A stretch of 64,000 bases of DNA from Streptomyces cucumeris (lineage in GTDB: Bacteria > Actinomycetota > Actinomycetes > Streptomycetales > Streptomycetaceae): positions 1 to 64,000 of the forward strand of contig NZ_JANCLX010000001.1 in the NCBI RefSeq assembly GCF_024295805.1, written 5' to 3'. The notes beneath the pieces were generated by a model. That model made no database searches. It saw only the letters and a list, made by a program, of their open reading frames with translations, and was not told where the DNA came from. A program made the translations under genes and the position numbers. How positions within the stretch are numbered: the first letter of the stretch is position 1; every line of letters starts with the position of its first letter. Shown here piece by piece: positions 50,174-57,271 of this stretch.

Positions 50174-50638
50174 TCAGATGCCTGCCAGCGCAGCCAGCAG
50201 CGCCAGGGCGAACGCCCCGAGGGCGCCGCTCGTGATGTCGATCGCGATCTTCAAGCGCGCGTACTTCCGCCGGGCGATCTTCGAGAGCTTGACCAGCCGG
50301 GCCGGGGCGTGGTCCGCCGTGAGACTCGCCGCGACGTCGCCCGGGTCGCAGGTAGCCCAGTGGAGGAACCCGCCGCGGACGGGGCCACCGATCCTGGGGC
50401 GGATCACGTCGAGGGTGACGAGCATGGCGGCGATCAGTCCGGCCGCGCCGAGCCCGGTGAGCGCACTGGTGACGGGGTCGAGGTGGCGGCCGGGGACGGC
50501 TACGACGAGCACAGCCATGGGCAGGCCGAGGGCGGCGAGCAAGGTTCCGGCCTTGCTGTCCGCTCGGGCGATCTCGGCGACGACCTCGGTGTGGGCTGCG
50601 GCTAACTGGTCGGGTGTCGCGGTCATGTTCCTTGTCAT
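50174..50638 (-). CDS. Pycsar-effector-like (DUF5706-type) membrane protein
   Basis: 154 residues; the ATG at 50638 overlaps the upstream stop (ATGA). N-terminal helix AHTEVVAEIARADSKAGTLL is the family signature, followed by membrane helices LPMAVLVVAVPG, GLGAAGLIAAMLVTLDVI and, at the end, GALGAFALALLAALAGI. Family members act as membrane-damaging effectors in cyclic-nucleotide (Pycsar) defence; related proteins also occur in Streptomyces plasmid transfer regions. No nucleotide cyclase gene is nearby. Leucine 12 is a TTA codon. Confidence 0.75.
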   Translation of the reverse strand: MTRNMTATPDQLAAAHTEVVAEIARADSKAGTLLAALGLPMAVLVVAVPGRHLDPVTSALTGLGAAGLIAAMLVTLDVIRPRIGGPVRGGFLHWATCDPGDVAASLTADHAPARLVKLSKIARRKYARLKIAIDITSGALGAFALALLAALAGI

Positions 50639-50787
50639 TCCTTGTCGAGGGTCTCGGTGACCGTCAGGTCCGGGTGGTGCTTGCGGATGCGGGCGATGCG
50701 CGTCTTCGCGAAGTCCGGGGCGTTGGTGGTGAACTCGTCGAGGAACGTGCCGTCCTCGTCGGTCACGCGGTACCGGGTGAACTCCAT
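50635..50787 (-). CDS. Small hypothetical protein upstream of Pycsar-effector-like gene
   Basis: 50 residues; ATG at 50787 with CAGGAGGCACCGAA, a strong ribosome site. Sequence is RYRVTDEDGTFLDEFTTNAP then FAKTRIARIRKHHPDLTVTE, a small alpha/beta protein. Coupled to the next gene by ATGA overlap. Confidence 0.6.
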   Translation of the reverse strand: MEFTRYRVTDEDGTFLDEFTTNAPDFAKTRIARIRKHHPDLTVTETLDKE

Positions 50788-50806
50788 TTCGGTGCCTCCT
50801 GCGGGC

Positions 50807-50880
50807 GGTAGCCGGGGTGGTAGATGGCCGGGTAGACGGTGGTAGTTGAGCGGTAGACGTGCAGGTAGACCGGGGGGTAG
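50807..50880. repeat. Seven-copy GGTAG iteron-like array
   Basis: GGTAG occurs at 50807, 50819, 50831, 50841, 50852, 50864 and 50876, with spacings 12, 12, 10, 11, 12, 12. Four copies extend to GGTAGAC. The array fills the 97-base gap between two genes. Regular helical spacing points to cooperative protein binding, as in replication, partition or transfer sites. Confidence 0.75.
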
Positions 50881-50884
50881 ACGG

Positions 50885-51475
50885 TCACGCGGCCTGGTCG
50901 GCGGGCGCGCCCGGGGAAGGGGCCGGGAGGTCGTCTCGGTGGACCCCGTACGCCACCCGCCGGTCCACCTTCACCGAGCGCCGGACGGGCACCCCGTGCG
51001 CCTCCAGACGGGCGCGCAGATCGGCCACCGTCCAGCCCTCCCCCTGCCCGTGCTCCTGGAGGTGCGTGAGGAGGGTGGAGAGGTGGACGCCGGGCCGGTC
51101 CCCGATGGCGTCCGCGAGCAGCTTGTGGACGGCGCCCGGGTCGGCTGCCGCGGGGTCCTCCTCGGGCTCCTCCTCCACTGCCTCGCCGGAGGCCGGGCGG
51201 GAGGCGCGCCAGGCGGCGATGAGCCACCCCGCGGCGACCGCCCACATCAGCACGGGCCGGGCCCGGATGGCCCGGGTCGCGAGCCACCCGGCGGCGCCGA
51301 GGAGCGCGAGCCGGAAGGCGGGGCCGAGGGCGGCGCGCCAGCCGGTGAGGTCCTCCCGGCGGCCTCCGCGCACCCAGGCGGCGAGGACTTCGGAGCGGCG
51401 CTCCCACACCAGTTCGCTGCCGCGGGCGAGACGGCTGGCGGTGTCGGTGAGGGTCGAGCGGATCGAGTGGTTCAC
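50885..51475 (-). CDS. Membrane protein with C-terminal winged-helix-like domain
   Basis: 196 residues from a GTG at 51475 overlapping the upstream stop (GTGA). Two hydrophobic helices at about 60-105 (FRLALLGAAGWLATRAI, LMWAVAAGWLIAAW), an acidic linker, then GVHLSTLLTHLQEHGQGEGW and DLRARLEAHGVPVRRSV, ending GVHRDDLP. This C-terminal pattern is seen in transfer-region proteins of Streptomyces plasmids and integrative elements. Possible DNA-membrane adaptor. Confidence 0.65.
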   Translation of the reverse strand: MNHSIRSTLTDTASRLARGSELVWERRSEVLAAWVRGGRREDLTGWRAALGPAFRLALLGAAGWLATRAIRARPVLMWAVAAGWLIAAWRASRPASGEAVEEEPEEDPAAADPGAVHKLLADAIGDRPGVHLSTLLTHLQEHGQGEGWTVADLRARLEAHGVPVRRSVKVDRRVAYGVHRDDLPAPSPGAPADQAA

Positions 51476-51981
51476 AGGGCGCTCCCGCCTCGTTCCAGCA
51501 CCTCTCGGCCCTTGGCTCCAGCCCAGTTGACGGTGTCGGGCCACCAGGACAGCAGGGCGGCGACTCCGGGCAGGAAGCCGAGGACCGCGAAGGTGGCGAA
51601 GCCGCCGATGATGCGCCTCTTGTCCTTCTTGCCGGACGACTTGAGCAGGATGATCACGCCGATGAGGAGCAGCACGGTGGCGACGCCGCCCTCTTCGGTG
51701 AGGGTGCCCATGCGGCCGGTGGGCATGGCGGTGCCGCCGCGGGTGCCGGTGGTGGTGGACACGCCCTTAGACCCGGCGGAGGAGAAGAGCCCGGCGATCC
51801 CGGCGGCTCCCCAGCCGAGCGCGCCTCCGATGCAGATGGTGGAGAGGGAGCCGAGCCCGGCCCCAGCCCCGTAGGGCAGCAGGGCCTTGGGGTCGCGGCT
51901 GCCTTTCAGCCAGGGCCGGATGTTGAACCAGAGGAGGGCAAGGGCGGCGGCGACCCCGCCGAGGTTGATGGTGACGTTCAC
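51472..51981 (-). CDS. Multi-pass membrane protein, spread-like
   Basis: 169 residues from a GTG at 51981 (AGGAG seven bases upstream). Hydrophobic helices: VAAALALLWFNIRPWL, GWGAAGIAGLFSSAG, ATVLLLIGVIILL and FATFAVLGFLPGVAALLSWW. Start (NVTINLGGVAAALALLWFNI) resembles proteins coded next to Spd genes of Streptomyces plasmids. Overlaps both neighbours. Confidence 0.65.
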   Translation of the reverse strand: MNVTINLGGVAAALALLWFNIRPWLKGSRDPKALLPYGAGAGLGSLSTICIGGALGWGAAGIAGLFSSAGSKGVSTTTGTRGGTAMPTGRMGTLTEEGGVATVLLLIGVIILLKSSGKKDKRRIIGGFATFAVLGFLPGVAALLSWWPDTVNWAGAKGREVLERGGSAL

Positions 51982-52529
51982 CGGTGGACTCCTGTGATTG
52001 CGGTGATCGGGTCGAACCAGTCCATGGCGCCTGTGAATCCCACCCCGGCGACGGCCACGCCCCACAGGGCAAAAAGGCCGTGGGTGCGGCGGAAGCGCTG
52101 GACGGCGAGGAGAAGCACGGCCGCGCCGAGGCCGTACGCCCAGCCGACGTGCATCTCCCGGGCCTCGCTGAGGGTGTAGGCCCAGGTGGTGACGGCGCTG
52201 TAGCCGGTCCACGGGATGGGGATCACGGCTCCGGCGAGCGCGGCGGTGACCTTCCAGGGCGCGGCGATGGAGGTGACCCAGTCCCACATGCGGGTCCAGC
52301 GGCTCTCGGGCTCCGGCTCGGGCTCGTCGGTCGGCACCACGATGTGGGTGTGGACGTGCCGCACCTCGATCGAGGCCGGGGGCGGGGTCGCGGCGGCGGG
52401 CGGTGGTGGCGCGGTGCGCCAGGGCGGGATGAAGTCCGGCCCGAGCAGGGGCTGCGGAGGTGTGGCTGCGGCGGGCGGGAGCGGGGTGCCGGCGGGGTAG
52501 ACGCGGGCCGGGGTGATCGGGTCGGGCAT
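51978..52529 (-). CDS. SpdB-like membrane protein
   Basis: 183 residues; ATG at 52529. Pro/Ala-rich cytosolic start, then HVHTHIVVPTDEPEPEPE, then membrane helices (AALAGAVIPIPWTGYSAV, YGLGAAVLLLAVQRF, LFALWGVAVAGVGFTGAMDW). This layout resembles SpdB proteins that help plasmid spread through mycelium. Homology is judged only by pattern. Confidence 0.6.
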   Translation of the reverse strand: MPDPITPARVYPAGTPLPPAAATPPQPLLGPDFIPPWRTAPPPPAAATPPPASIEVRHVHTHIVVPTDEPEPEPESRWTRMWDWVTSIAAPWKVTAALAGAVIPIPWTGYSAVTTWAYTLSEAREMHVGWAYGLGAAVLLLAVQRFRRTHGLFALWGVAVAGVGFTGAMDWFDPITAITGVHR

Positions 52530-52538
52530 CGGGGTTCC

Positions 52539-52739
52539 TCAGCGGATGGTGGCCGCGGCGATGGCGGCGAGGGAGATGAGGTACGCGGCGGCGACGATCG
52601 AGAGCGCGGCGGCCCGGTAGGCGGGCAGCAGTGCGGGCTCGATGCGGCGGGCGAGCCACGGCCACGAGACGACGAGTGCCAGGACGACGAGCCCGGCGAG
52701 GACGACGAAAGCGAGTGCGGCGACGAGTGCGGGCTGCAC
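52539..52739 (-). CDS. Small two-pass membrane protein
   Basis: 66 residues from a GTG at 52739, one base after the upstream stop, with GGGAGGACTGAA. Two helices (LVAALAFVVLAGLVVLALVV and AALSIVAAAYLISLAAIAAA). Part of the same membrane-protein operon. Confidence 0.65.
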   Translation of the reverse strand: MQPALVAALAFVVLAGLVVLALVVSWPWLARRIEPALLPAYRAAALSIVAAAYLISLAAIAAATIR

Positions 52740-52740
52740 T

Positions 52741-54216
52741 TCAGTCCTCCCGGGTGAGTTGTTGGAGGCGCTGGGCCTTGGGCTGGCCGACGCCGAGTTC
52801 GGTCTTGAGGGTGCGGAGGCTGGCGGGGCGGCCGAGTGCGCGGGCGGCCTCGATGAGGTGCGCGGGCAGCCCGGGTTCGGGTGCACTCGGGTGCGCACCT
52901 GCGACTGCCCCCGGGGTGCGCTCGGGTGCGGTGTCGGGGTGCTCTTCGGCGGCGGTCTTGCCGTCGGCGGACGCCGGGTGCGGTTCGGGTGCGGGTGCGC
53001 ACTCGGGGATACGGGCGTGCACTGCACTCCGGGTCTGGCCTGCTGCTATGGCGAGTGCGGGTGCGCGTACCTCGGGGTGCACCTCGGGTGCGGTGGCGAT
53101 GTCGAGGACGAGCGGGTGCGCAGGTTCGACGGCGGGTGCGGGTGCACTCGGGGTGCGGGTGCGGGCCGGGTTCGGGGCGCCGATCGCGACGCGGACCATC
53201 TGTTCGGAGACGACGACGCCGTGCTCCGTCATGAGGCTGGCGAGTGCGGCCGGGTGCAGTCCGGGGTTCGCCGAGTGCACTCGCTGGATGGCGTCGAACG
53301 GGTGCAGGTGCGTGAGCTGCTGCCGGGCGAGTGCGGTCGGGGTGCGCGGGTGCACCGGGCCGGGCTCGGGATCCCACGGGGACCGCAGCGTGATGGTGGC
53401 GAGCTGGGCGGCTCCCCGGCGGGCGGCCAACTCGCGGATCAGCTTGTGCCGCTGGTTGGGGTCGGCGCCGACGCCAGCGCGGGCGACGGCCGCGGCCAGA
53501 CGTCGCGCGGTACGACGGCCGCGCCGGGTCTTGGCGTCTTGGAGTTCGAGGCGGGCGGCGAGTTGGACAGCGCGTGTGGTGGCTCGGTCGCGGGTGATCT
53601 GCTCCGCGGTACGGTCCCGGACGGCGAGGCCGAGGCGGGACAGCAGGCGCTCGCGGAGCTCGCGACCGATGACCGCGGGCAGCCCGCCGGAGAGCGCGCC
53701 AGGCCGGACGATGCGAAGCTCCAGACCCATGGCCAGGTGCCAGAGCAGCGCGGCGAGGACGGGGCCGATCATTGCGCGTACGGTGCCGCCGACGGGGCCG
53801 GACTCCGAGTAGGCGGGGATGACCTGGACGCCGGTGATGACCCATACCAGCGCCCCGGGGACGCCCGGGGATCCGGCCTCGGTGTCGGTCTTGGTGGCGC
53901 GCATGTTGGCACGGGCCATCAGCCCGCAGGCGAGCAGCGCGATCTCGGCGGCGGCGAACATGAAGGCGCGTTCGCTGACGCGGTCCATGCCGAGGCGGTG
54001 CTCGGCGAAGCGCCACGAGGTGTCGGCCGAGTACGCGGTGCAGGCGGCGGCCGCGATGGCCGCGACGACGACGGCGGCCGAGGGCCGGGCGGCTTGACGG
54101 AGTGAGCGCACCGCGGCCCAGCCCGTGCCGACCGTCAGCAGCGCCGCGGTGAGCGCGGCGGCCGCGGCCGGGGCCGGGTGGGTGGTGGCCCAGCCGGTGA
54201 GGGTGGTGAGGCTCAT
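52741..54216 (-). CDS. Large membrane protein with DNA-binding-like C-terminal part
   Basis: 491 residues. Four membrane helices in the first 175 residues (AAALTAALLTVGTGWAAV, AAVVVAAIAAAACTAY, AAAEIALLACGLMARA, MIGPVLAALLWHLAMG) like DUF2637-type spread proteins. Then a basic helical region (RTAEQITRDRATTRAVQLAA), HTH-like pieces (GLHPAALASLMTEHGVVVSE), a long Pro/Ala/His-rich linker, and a final HTH-like helix pair (SLRTLKTELGVGQPKAQRLQ). The linker DNA carries an extreme repeat of GCACCC (minus strand). First gene of the membrane operon. Confidence 0.7.
   Translation of the reverse strand: MSLTTLTGWATTHPAPAAAAALTAALLTVGTGWAAVRSLRQAARPSAAVVVAAIAAAACTAYSADTSWRFAEHRLGMDRVSERAFMFAAAEIALLACGLMARANMRATKTDTEAGSPGVPGALVWVITGVQVIPAYSESGPVGGTVRAMIGPVLAALLWHLAMGLELRIVRPGALSGGLPAVIGRELRERLLSRLGLAVRDRTAEQITRDRATTRAVQLAARLELQDAKTRRGRRTARRLAAAVARAGVGADPNQRHKLIRELAARRGAAQLATITLRSPWDPEPGPVHPRTPTALARQQLTHLHPFDAIQRVHSANPGLHPAALASLMTEHGVVVSEQMVRVAIGAPNPARTRTPSAPAPAVEPAHPLVLDIATAPEVHPEVRAPALAIAAGQTRSAVHARIPECAPAPEPHPASADGKTAAEEHPDTAPERTPGAVAGAHPSAPEPGLPAHLIEAARALGRPASLRTLKTELGVGQPKAQRLQQLTRED
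52806..53355. repeat. GGGTGC word array inside a coding region
   Basis: About 21 copies of GGGTGC on the plus strand (GCACCC on the coding strand) in roughly 550 bases, counted by eye; well under one copy is expected by chance. The copies fall in all three codon frames (Ala-Pro, xThr-, His-Pro) and often force the rare alanine codon GCA, so selection seems to act on DNA, not only on the protein. Confidence 0.75.
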
Positions 54217-54290
54217 GGTGGTGGTGCTCCTGGAGCGGAGAGGGGCCGGGCCCGCGCGGGGGGATTTGCGCGGGCCCGGCGGTCGGGTGG

Positions 54291-54458
54291 CTACCTGCCG
54301 CGGTTCTCGTTGCGGACGAGGCGGTCGAAGGTGGCCCTATCGGCGACTCCGGCCCGGTAGTCGCCGTTGCAGCTCTGCACCGTGGCGGGCTCGTTCATGA
54401 TCACGTTCTCGCTGGCGCGGAGGTCCTGGTCCTCGGTGCCGTCGGAGCGACTGGTCAT
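54291..54458 (-). CDS. Small hypothetical protein
   Basis: 55 residues; ATG at 54458 overlaps the upstream stop (ATGA). Polar (SENVIMNEPATVQSCNGDYR). No known family. Placed between the membrane operon and the palindrome-regulated gene. Confidence 0.5.
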   Translation of the reverse strand: MTSRSDGTEDQDLRASENVIMNEPATVQSCNGDYRAGVADRATFDRLVRNENRGR

Positions 54459-54631
54459 GCGGTCACCGCCGGAGCGGGCGCGACCGGGGTGTGGCTGTCG
54501 CGGCGGACGACACCGGTGACTCCGGCGGCGGTGCGCACCGTGCTGATGGTGCGGCCGGCGCGGCGGCCGAGGATGCCGACCGCGATGGTGCGGCGGGCTC
54601 CCGGGGGCGAGGTGGGGTCGATACGATCCAT
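54455..54631 (-). CDS. Small basic hypothetical protein
   Basis: 58 residues from the ATG at 54631. RRTIAVGILGRRAGRTISTV and AAGVTGVVRRDSHTPVAPAP are visible. It is the first gene after the divergent palindrome region on the minus strand. Confidence 0.5.
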   Translation of the reverse strand: MDRIDPTSPPGARRTIAVGILGRRAGRTISTVRTAAGVTGVVRRDSHTPVAPAPAVTA

Positions 54632-54737
54632 GGCGGACCTGCCTCTTCGTCGCTGTTGCGGGTGGGTCTGGCCCCGGCCATATGGAGTGGCGACTCCGGC
54701 CGGGGCCGTTCTGTTGCTGGTTCGAAGCTAGCGTCTG

Positions 54738-54755
54738 ACTTGCCATATGGCAAGT
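54738..54755. promoter_or_regulatory. Perfect 18-bp palindrome, candidate operator
   Basis: ACTTGCCATATGGCAAGT is fully self-complementary and lies about 20 bases before the plus-strand DNA-binding gene at 54777 and 107 bases before the minus-strand operon. A related half-site GGCCATATGG occurs near 54675. Likely an operator for the neighbouring small DNA-binding protein. Confidence 0.75.
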
Positions 54756-54776
54756 CGCGCGGAGAGAATGGTGCCC

Positions 54777-55031
54777 ATGACCGACGAGGGAGGGCCCGAC
54801 ATGGTGTCGTTCAGAGAAGCCGCACGCCGTGTCGTCGCCGAGCAGATCGCCCCGTCGATGACCCACCAGCGCGTCTCGCAGCTGGCCAAAGACGATCCGG
54901 ACTTTCCCCCGGTCGTCACGATCGGCCGGTCGAGGGCGATCGACTGGAAGCTCGGCAGGCCCTACTTCAAGGCCAAGGCCGAGGCGGCGGCGCAGCGAGA
55001 CTCGCGCCGCAGGATGCCGTCAGCGGAGTAG
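54777..55031 (+). CDS. Small AlpA/MerR-like DNA-binding protein
   Basis: 84 residues from the ATG at 54777; in-frame ATG codons at 54768 and 54801 are also possible. FREAARRVVAEQIAPSMTHQ then VSQLAKDDPDFPPVVTIGRS and WKLGRPYFKAK follow the pattern of excisionase-like winged helices. It is on the strand opposite to nearly all phage genes and has a perfect palindrome in front of it, so autoregulation of this switch region is likely. Confidence 0.68.
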   Translation: MTDEGGPDMVSFREAARRVVAEQIAPSMTHQRVSQLAKDDPDFPPVVTIGRSRAIDWKLGRPYFKAKAEAAAQRDSRRRMPSAE

Positions 55032-55038
55032 CGCACAG

Positions 55039-55085
55039 CGACGGAGCCCCCACCCGATCCGATCCCGGGTGGGGGCTCCGTCGCG
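55039..55085. terminator. Bidirectional terminator
   Basis: Stem GCGACGGAGCCCCCACCCG / CGGGTGGGGGCTCCGTCGC, 19 bp perfect with a short loop, between the convergent genes ending at 55031 and 55093. Confidence 0.88.
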
Positions 55086-55092
55086 TGCGAGG

Positions 55093-55437
55093 CTACAAGT
55101 TGACACCGAGCCGCTGCGCGTCGCACCAAATGCGCTCGGCGCAACGCCCGGCTTCGACGGCTAGGTCCCGGGCGGCGCCGCTGAGGTGGTCCGCGATCGG
55201 GCTGGCGGTGCCGTCTGGTTCGAGGAGCAGGGCGGCTTTCCAGGGCAGCGGGTAGAGGTTCGCTGAGGCGTACACGTCTCCCCAGGAGATGGTGTGGCCG
55301 CTGGGTGGGCAGACGCGGTCAGCGTGGGCCGTGGCGATGAGGTGGTGCGCGGGTTCTCCGCCGAGCAGTGTCTCGTAGGGCTCGGTGAGCTTGCGCGGCA
55401 GGAACTTGGCGGGTGCGGCTGGGCGGGCGTACGTCAT
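55093..55437 (-). CDS. Hypothetical early phage protein
   Basis: 114 residues; ATG at 55437 after GGGGAGATCCC. ISWGDVYASANLYPLPWKAA and AVEAGRCAERIWCDAQRLGV are visible; no known family. Divergent from the small plus-strand gene at 55564. Confidence 0.6.
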   Translation of the reverse strand: MTYARPAAPAKFLPRKLTEPYETLLGGEPAHHLIATAHADRVCPPSGHTISWGDVYASANLYPLPWKAALLLEPDGTASPIADHLSGAARDLAVEAGRCAERIWCDAQRLGVNL

Positions 55438-55563
55438 GGGATCTCCCCATTCCGGAACTGCTCGATCCGTCGGATCGAGGCCCCGCGCCTGCTGTGAGGG
55501 TAGAGCACGCGACCGACAGCATGCCCGGATGCGCCCGACGGCGGCCGGGCGCACGCTGGAGGT

Positions 55564-55767
55564 GTGGCTGCGCATCCCCCGGTGGTCGTGCACCCGCCGT
55601 CACCCAGCGGCGGGCGGCGGGTCACGATCCGCGGCGAGATCGCCGGACTGGCCATGGGCCCGCCTGACCTGCTGGAGTTCCTGCGCCGGGCCGGCGCCGA
55701 GGATGTCCGGCTCGATGACCCCGAGCTGATCGAGTGGCGCGGTGGTGGCCCGGACGTCTGGGCGTAA
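55564..55767 (+). CDS. Small hypothetical protein
   Basis: 67 residues from a GTG at 55564 (a later GTG is possible). TIRGEIAGLAMGPPDLLEFL then RRAGAEDVRLDDPELIEWRG fits a small actinophage protein type with unknown role. Plus strand, between two minus-strand genes. Confidence 0.5.
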   Translation: MAAHPPVVVHPPSPSGGRRVTIRGEIAGLAMGPPDLLEFLRRAGAEDVRLDDPELIEWRGGGPDVWA

Positions 55768-55779
55768 CCCCCCGGGCGG

Positions 55780-56268
55780 TCAGTCCTCGCCGGGGTCTTC
55801 TACGGATCGCAGGCGCCGTTGGGCGGCCCAGATCTCCAGGTCGCGGAACAGTTCCTCGTCGGTGAGGTGCTCGGCTGAGCCCTTCTTCACCACCGCGATC
55901 ATCCGCCGGTCGCCGTCGTCGTGGACCCGGGTGACGTACCCGTCCGCGTCCGGTGCATCGCTGGCCTGCTGGTGCTTCGTGCTGGATGTCCGCAGTCGGG
56001 CGGCGTCCCACTCGGCGAGTTCGTCCTCGGTCATGGAGTCCGCTTGCGCCTTGGGGAGGGTGGCGATGATGCGGCAGCCGGTGTCGTAGCCGGAGATCTC
56101 GCGCGCAACGAAGTCGACGTCCGGCTGGTCGCCTGCCCGCGCGGCTAGGGCCGTTGCGCGAGCACGGGCGGCCATCTGTTCGGCCTCGTCCCGGGTCGTC
56201 CCCGCGGCCGTGGCGATGTAGCTGGTCTCGCTGCCGTCCTGGATCTCGTGAATCTCGTGGTCGCTCAT
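55780..56268 (-). CDS. Hypothetical early phage protein
   Basis: 162 residues, acidic and helical: ATAAGTTRDEAEQMAARARA, YDTGCRIIATLPKAQADSMT, KKGSAEHLTDEELFRDLEIW. No known domain. Confidence 0.6.
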   Translation of the reverse strand: MSDHEIHEIQDGSETSYIATAAGTTRDEAEQMAARARATALAARAGDQPDVDFVAREISGYDTGCRIIATLPKAQADSMTEDELAEWDAARLRTSSTKHQQASDAPDADGYVTRVHDDGDRRMIAVVKKGSAEHLTDEELFRDLEIWAAQRRLRSVEDPGED

Positions 56269-56342
56269 GGCTGCCGCCGTTCCGTCGAGTTCCGGGTGGA
56301 GGAGGCTACTCGCCGGGCCGGGGCCAGGTGAAGAGTGTGCAC

Positions 56343-56376
56343 GGGGTCCGCTCCGTCCACCCTCCGGAGCGGACCC
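56343..56376 (-). terminator. Hairpin downstream of 57180-56383 gene
   Basis: Stem GGGGTCCGCTCCG / CGGAGCGGACCCC, 13 bp perfect with an 8-base loop, seven bases past the stop at 56383. Confidence 0.75.
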
Positions 56377-56382
56377 CTGCTG

Positions 56383-57180
56383 TCACGCCGCGTTGGTCTC
56401 CTGCTCGTGCCAGGTGCGGCCGCAGTCGGCGCACTGGATGGCCGGCGGTTGGCCGTCGCCACCGTGCACTTCCAGGAGGCCGCGGCATGCGGGGCACGGC
56501 CAGTCGACGGCGACGGCCTGCCGGGCGATGCGGAGCGCGGCCTCGACTCGGGTCGCGGCCTGCGCGGCGACGGTGGCGATGCGGGCGCCGCGCAGGGGGC
56601 CGAGGGGCAAGAACGGGCCGGGGACGGACTCGAGTCGGGCGGCGAGCCATGCGGCGGCGTACACGGCGGTGCGGGTGCCGGGGTAGCGCCAGCGGCGGGG
56701 GTCGGCCGCGTCCTGGTCGGCGAGCTGGTCGCGTTGGGCGATCTCGGCCTCGGTCCATCCGGCGCCGCGGGGTGCGTGGTTCATGGCTGGCCGCTGGATC
56801 TGGGAGGCGATGACGTCGGCGCAGTGGACGAGCTCGGCCTCGACGGAGCGCATGGTGTCGAGGATGTCCACGGAGATAGGGGCCGGTGATGCGCCGGGTC
56901 CGGGCTGGTCGCGGTCGGGTCGGATGGGGTGCCCGTTGCCGTCGCCGACGTGGTCGCAGCTCGCGCATTCGTAGGTGGGTCGGCCGTGCTCGTCGCGGCG
57001 GGTGACGATGCGCTGAGGGTGGGTGTGCTCGTTGGCCTCGAGGTCGGTGACGAGCCGAGCCACGCCCATGGTCGGCGGCCACGTGGCCTGTTGGCGGGCG
57101 GTGAGGGCGTCGGTGAGGTCTGACCAGCGGTCGATGATGGTCTGGAGGTTCTGGGCGGCGGTGCGGGTGGCGGTGATCAT
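56383..57180 (-). CDS. Zinc-ribbon phage protein
   Basis: 265 residues; ATG at 57180 with CCAGGAGCAGCAGCG. Two zinc-knuckle pairs (YECASCDHVGDG in the middle and DWPCPACRGLL ... QCADCGRTWHEQ at the end) on a helical protein. Common layout in Streptomyces phage early regions; no enzymatic motif seen. Confidence 0.65.
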   Translation of the reverse strand: MITATRTAAQNLQTIIDRWSDLTDALTARQQATWPPTMGVARLVTDLEANEHTHPQRIVTRRDEHGRPTYECASCDHVGDGNGHPIRPDRDQPGPGASPAPISVDILDTMRSVEAELVHCADVIASQIQRPAMNHAPRGAGWTEAEIAQRDQLADQDAADPRRWRYPGTRTAVYAAAWLAARLESVPGPFLPLGPLRGARIATVAAQAATRVEAALRIARQAVAVDWPCPACRGLLEVHGGDGQPPAIQCADCGRTWHEQETNAA

Positions 57181-57224
57181 CGCTGCTGCTCCTGGTGCTG
57201 GGGCGTTATGGTGATCTCGCCGTA

Positions 57225-57261
57225 GGGGCGCCCTGGTCTGGCCGGACTGGTAGGGCGCCCC
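57225..57261 (-). terminator. Hairpin after the 57272-58375 gene
   Basis: Stem GGGGCGCCCT / AGGGCGCCCC, 10 bp perfect with a 17-base loop, in the 91-base gap between two minus-strand genes. Confidence 0.65.
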
Positions 57262-57271
57262 GTCGTGCTGT

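Noticed and set aside
50807-50880. Known Streptomyces transfer locus (clt) with TraB recognition repeats
   Set aside because: The 8-bp TraB-type repeat GACCCGGA is not repeated here and no traB gene is in the window, so the array cannot be named clt.
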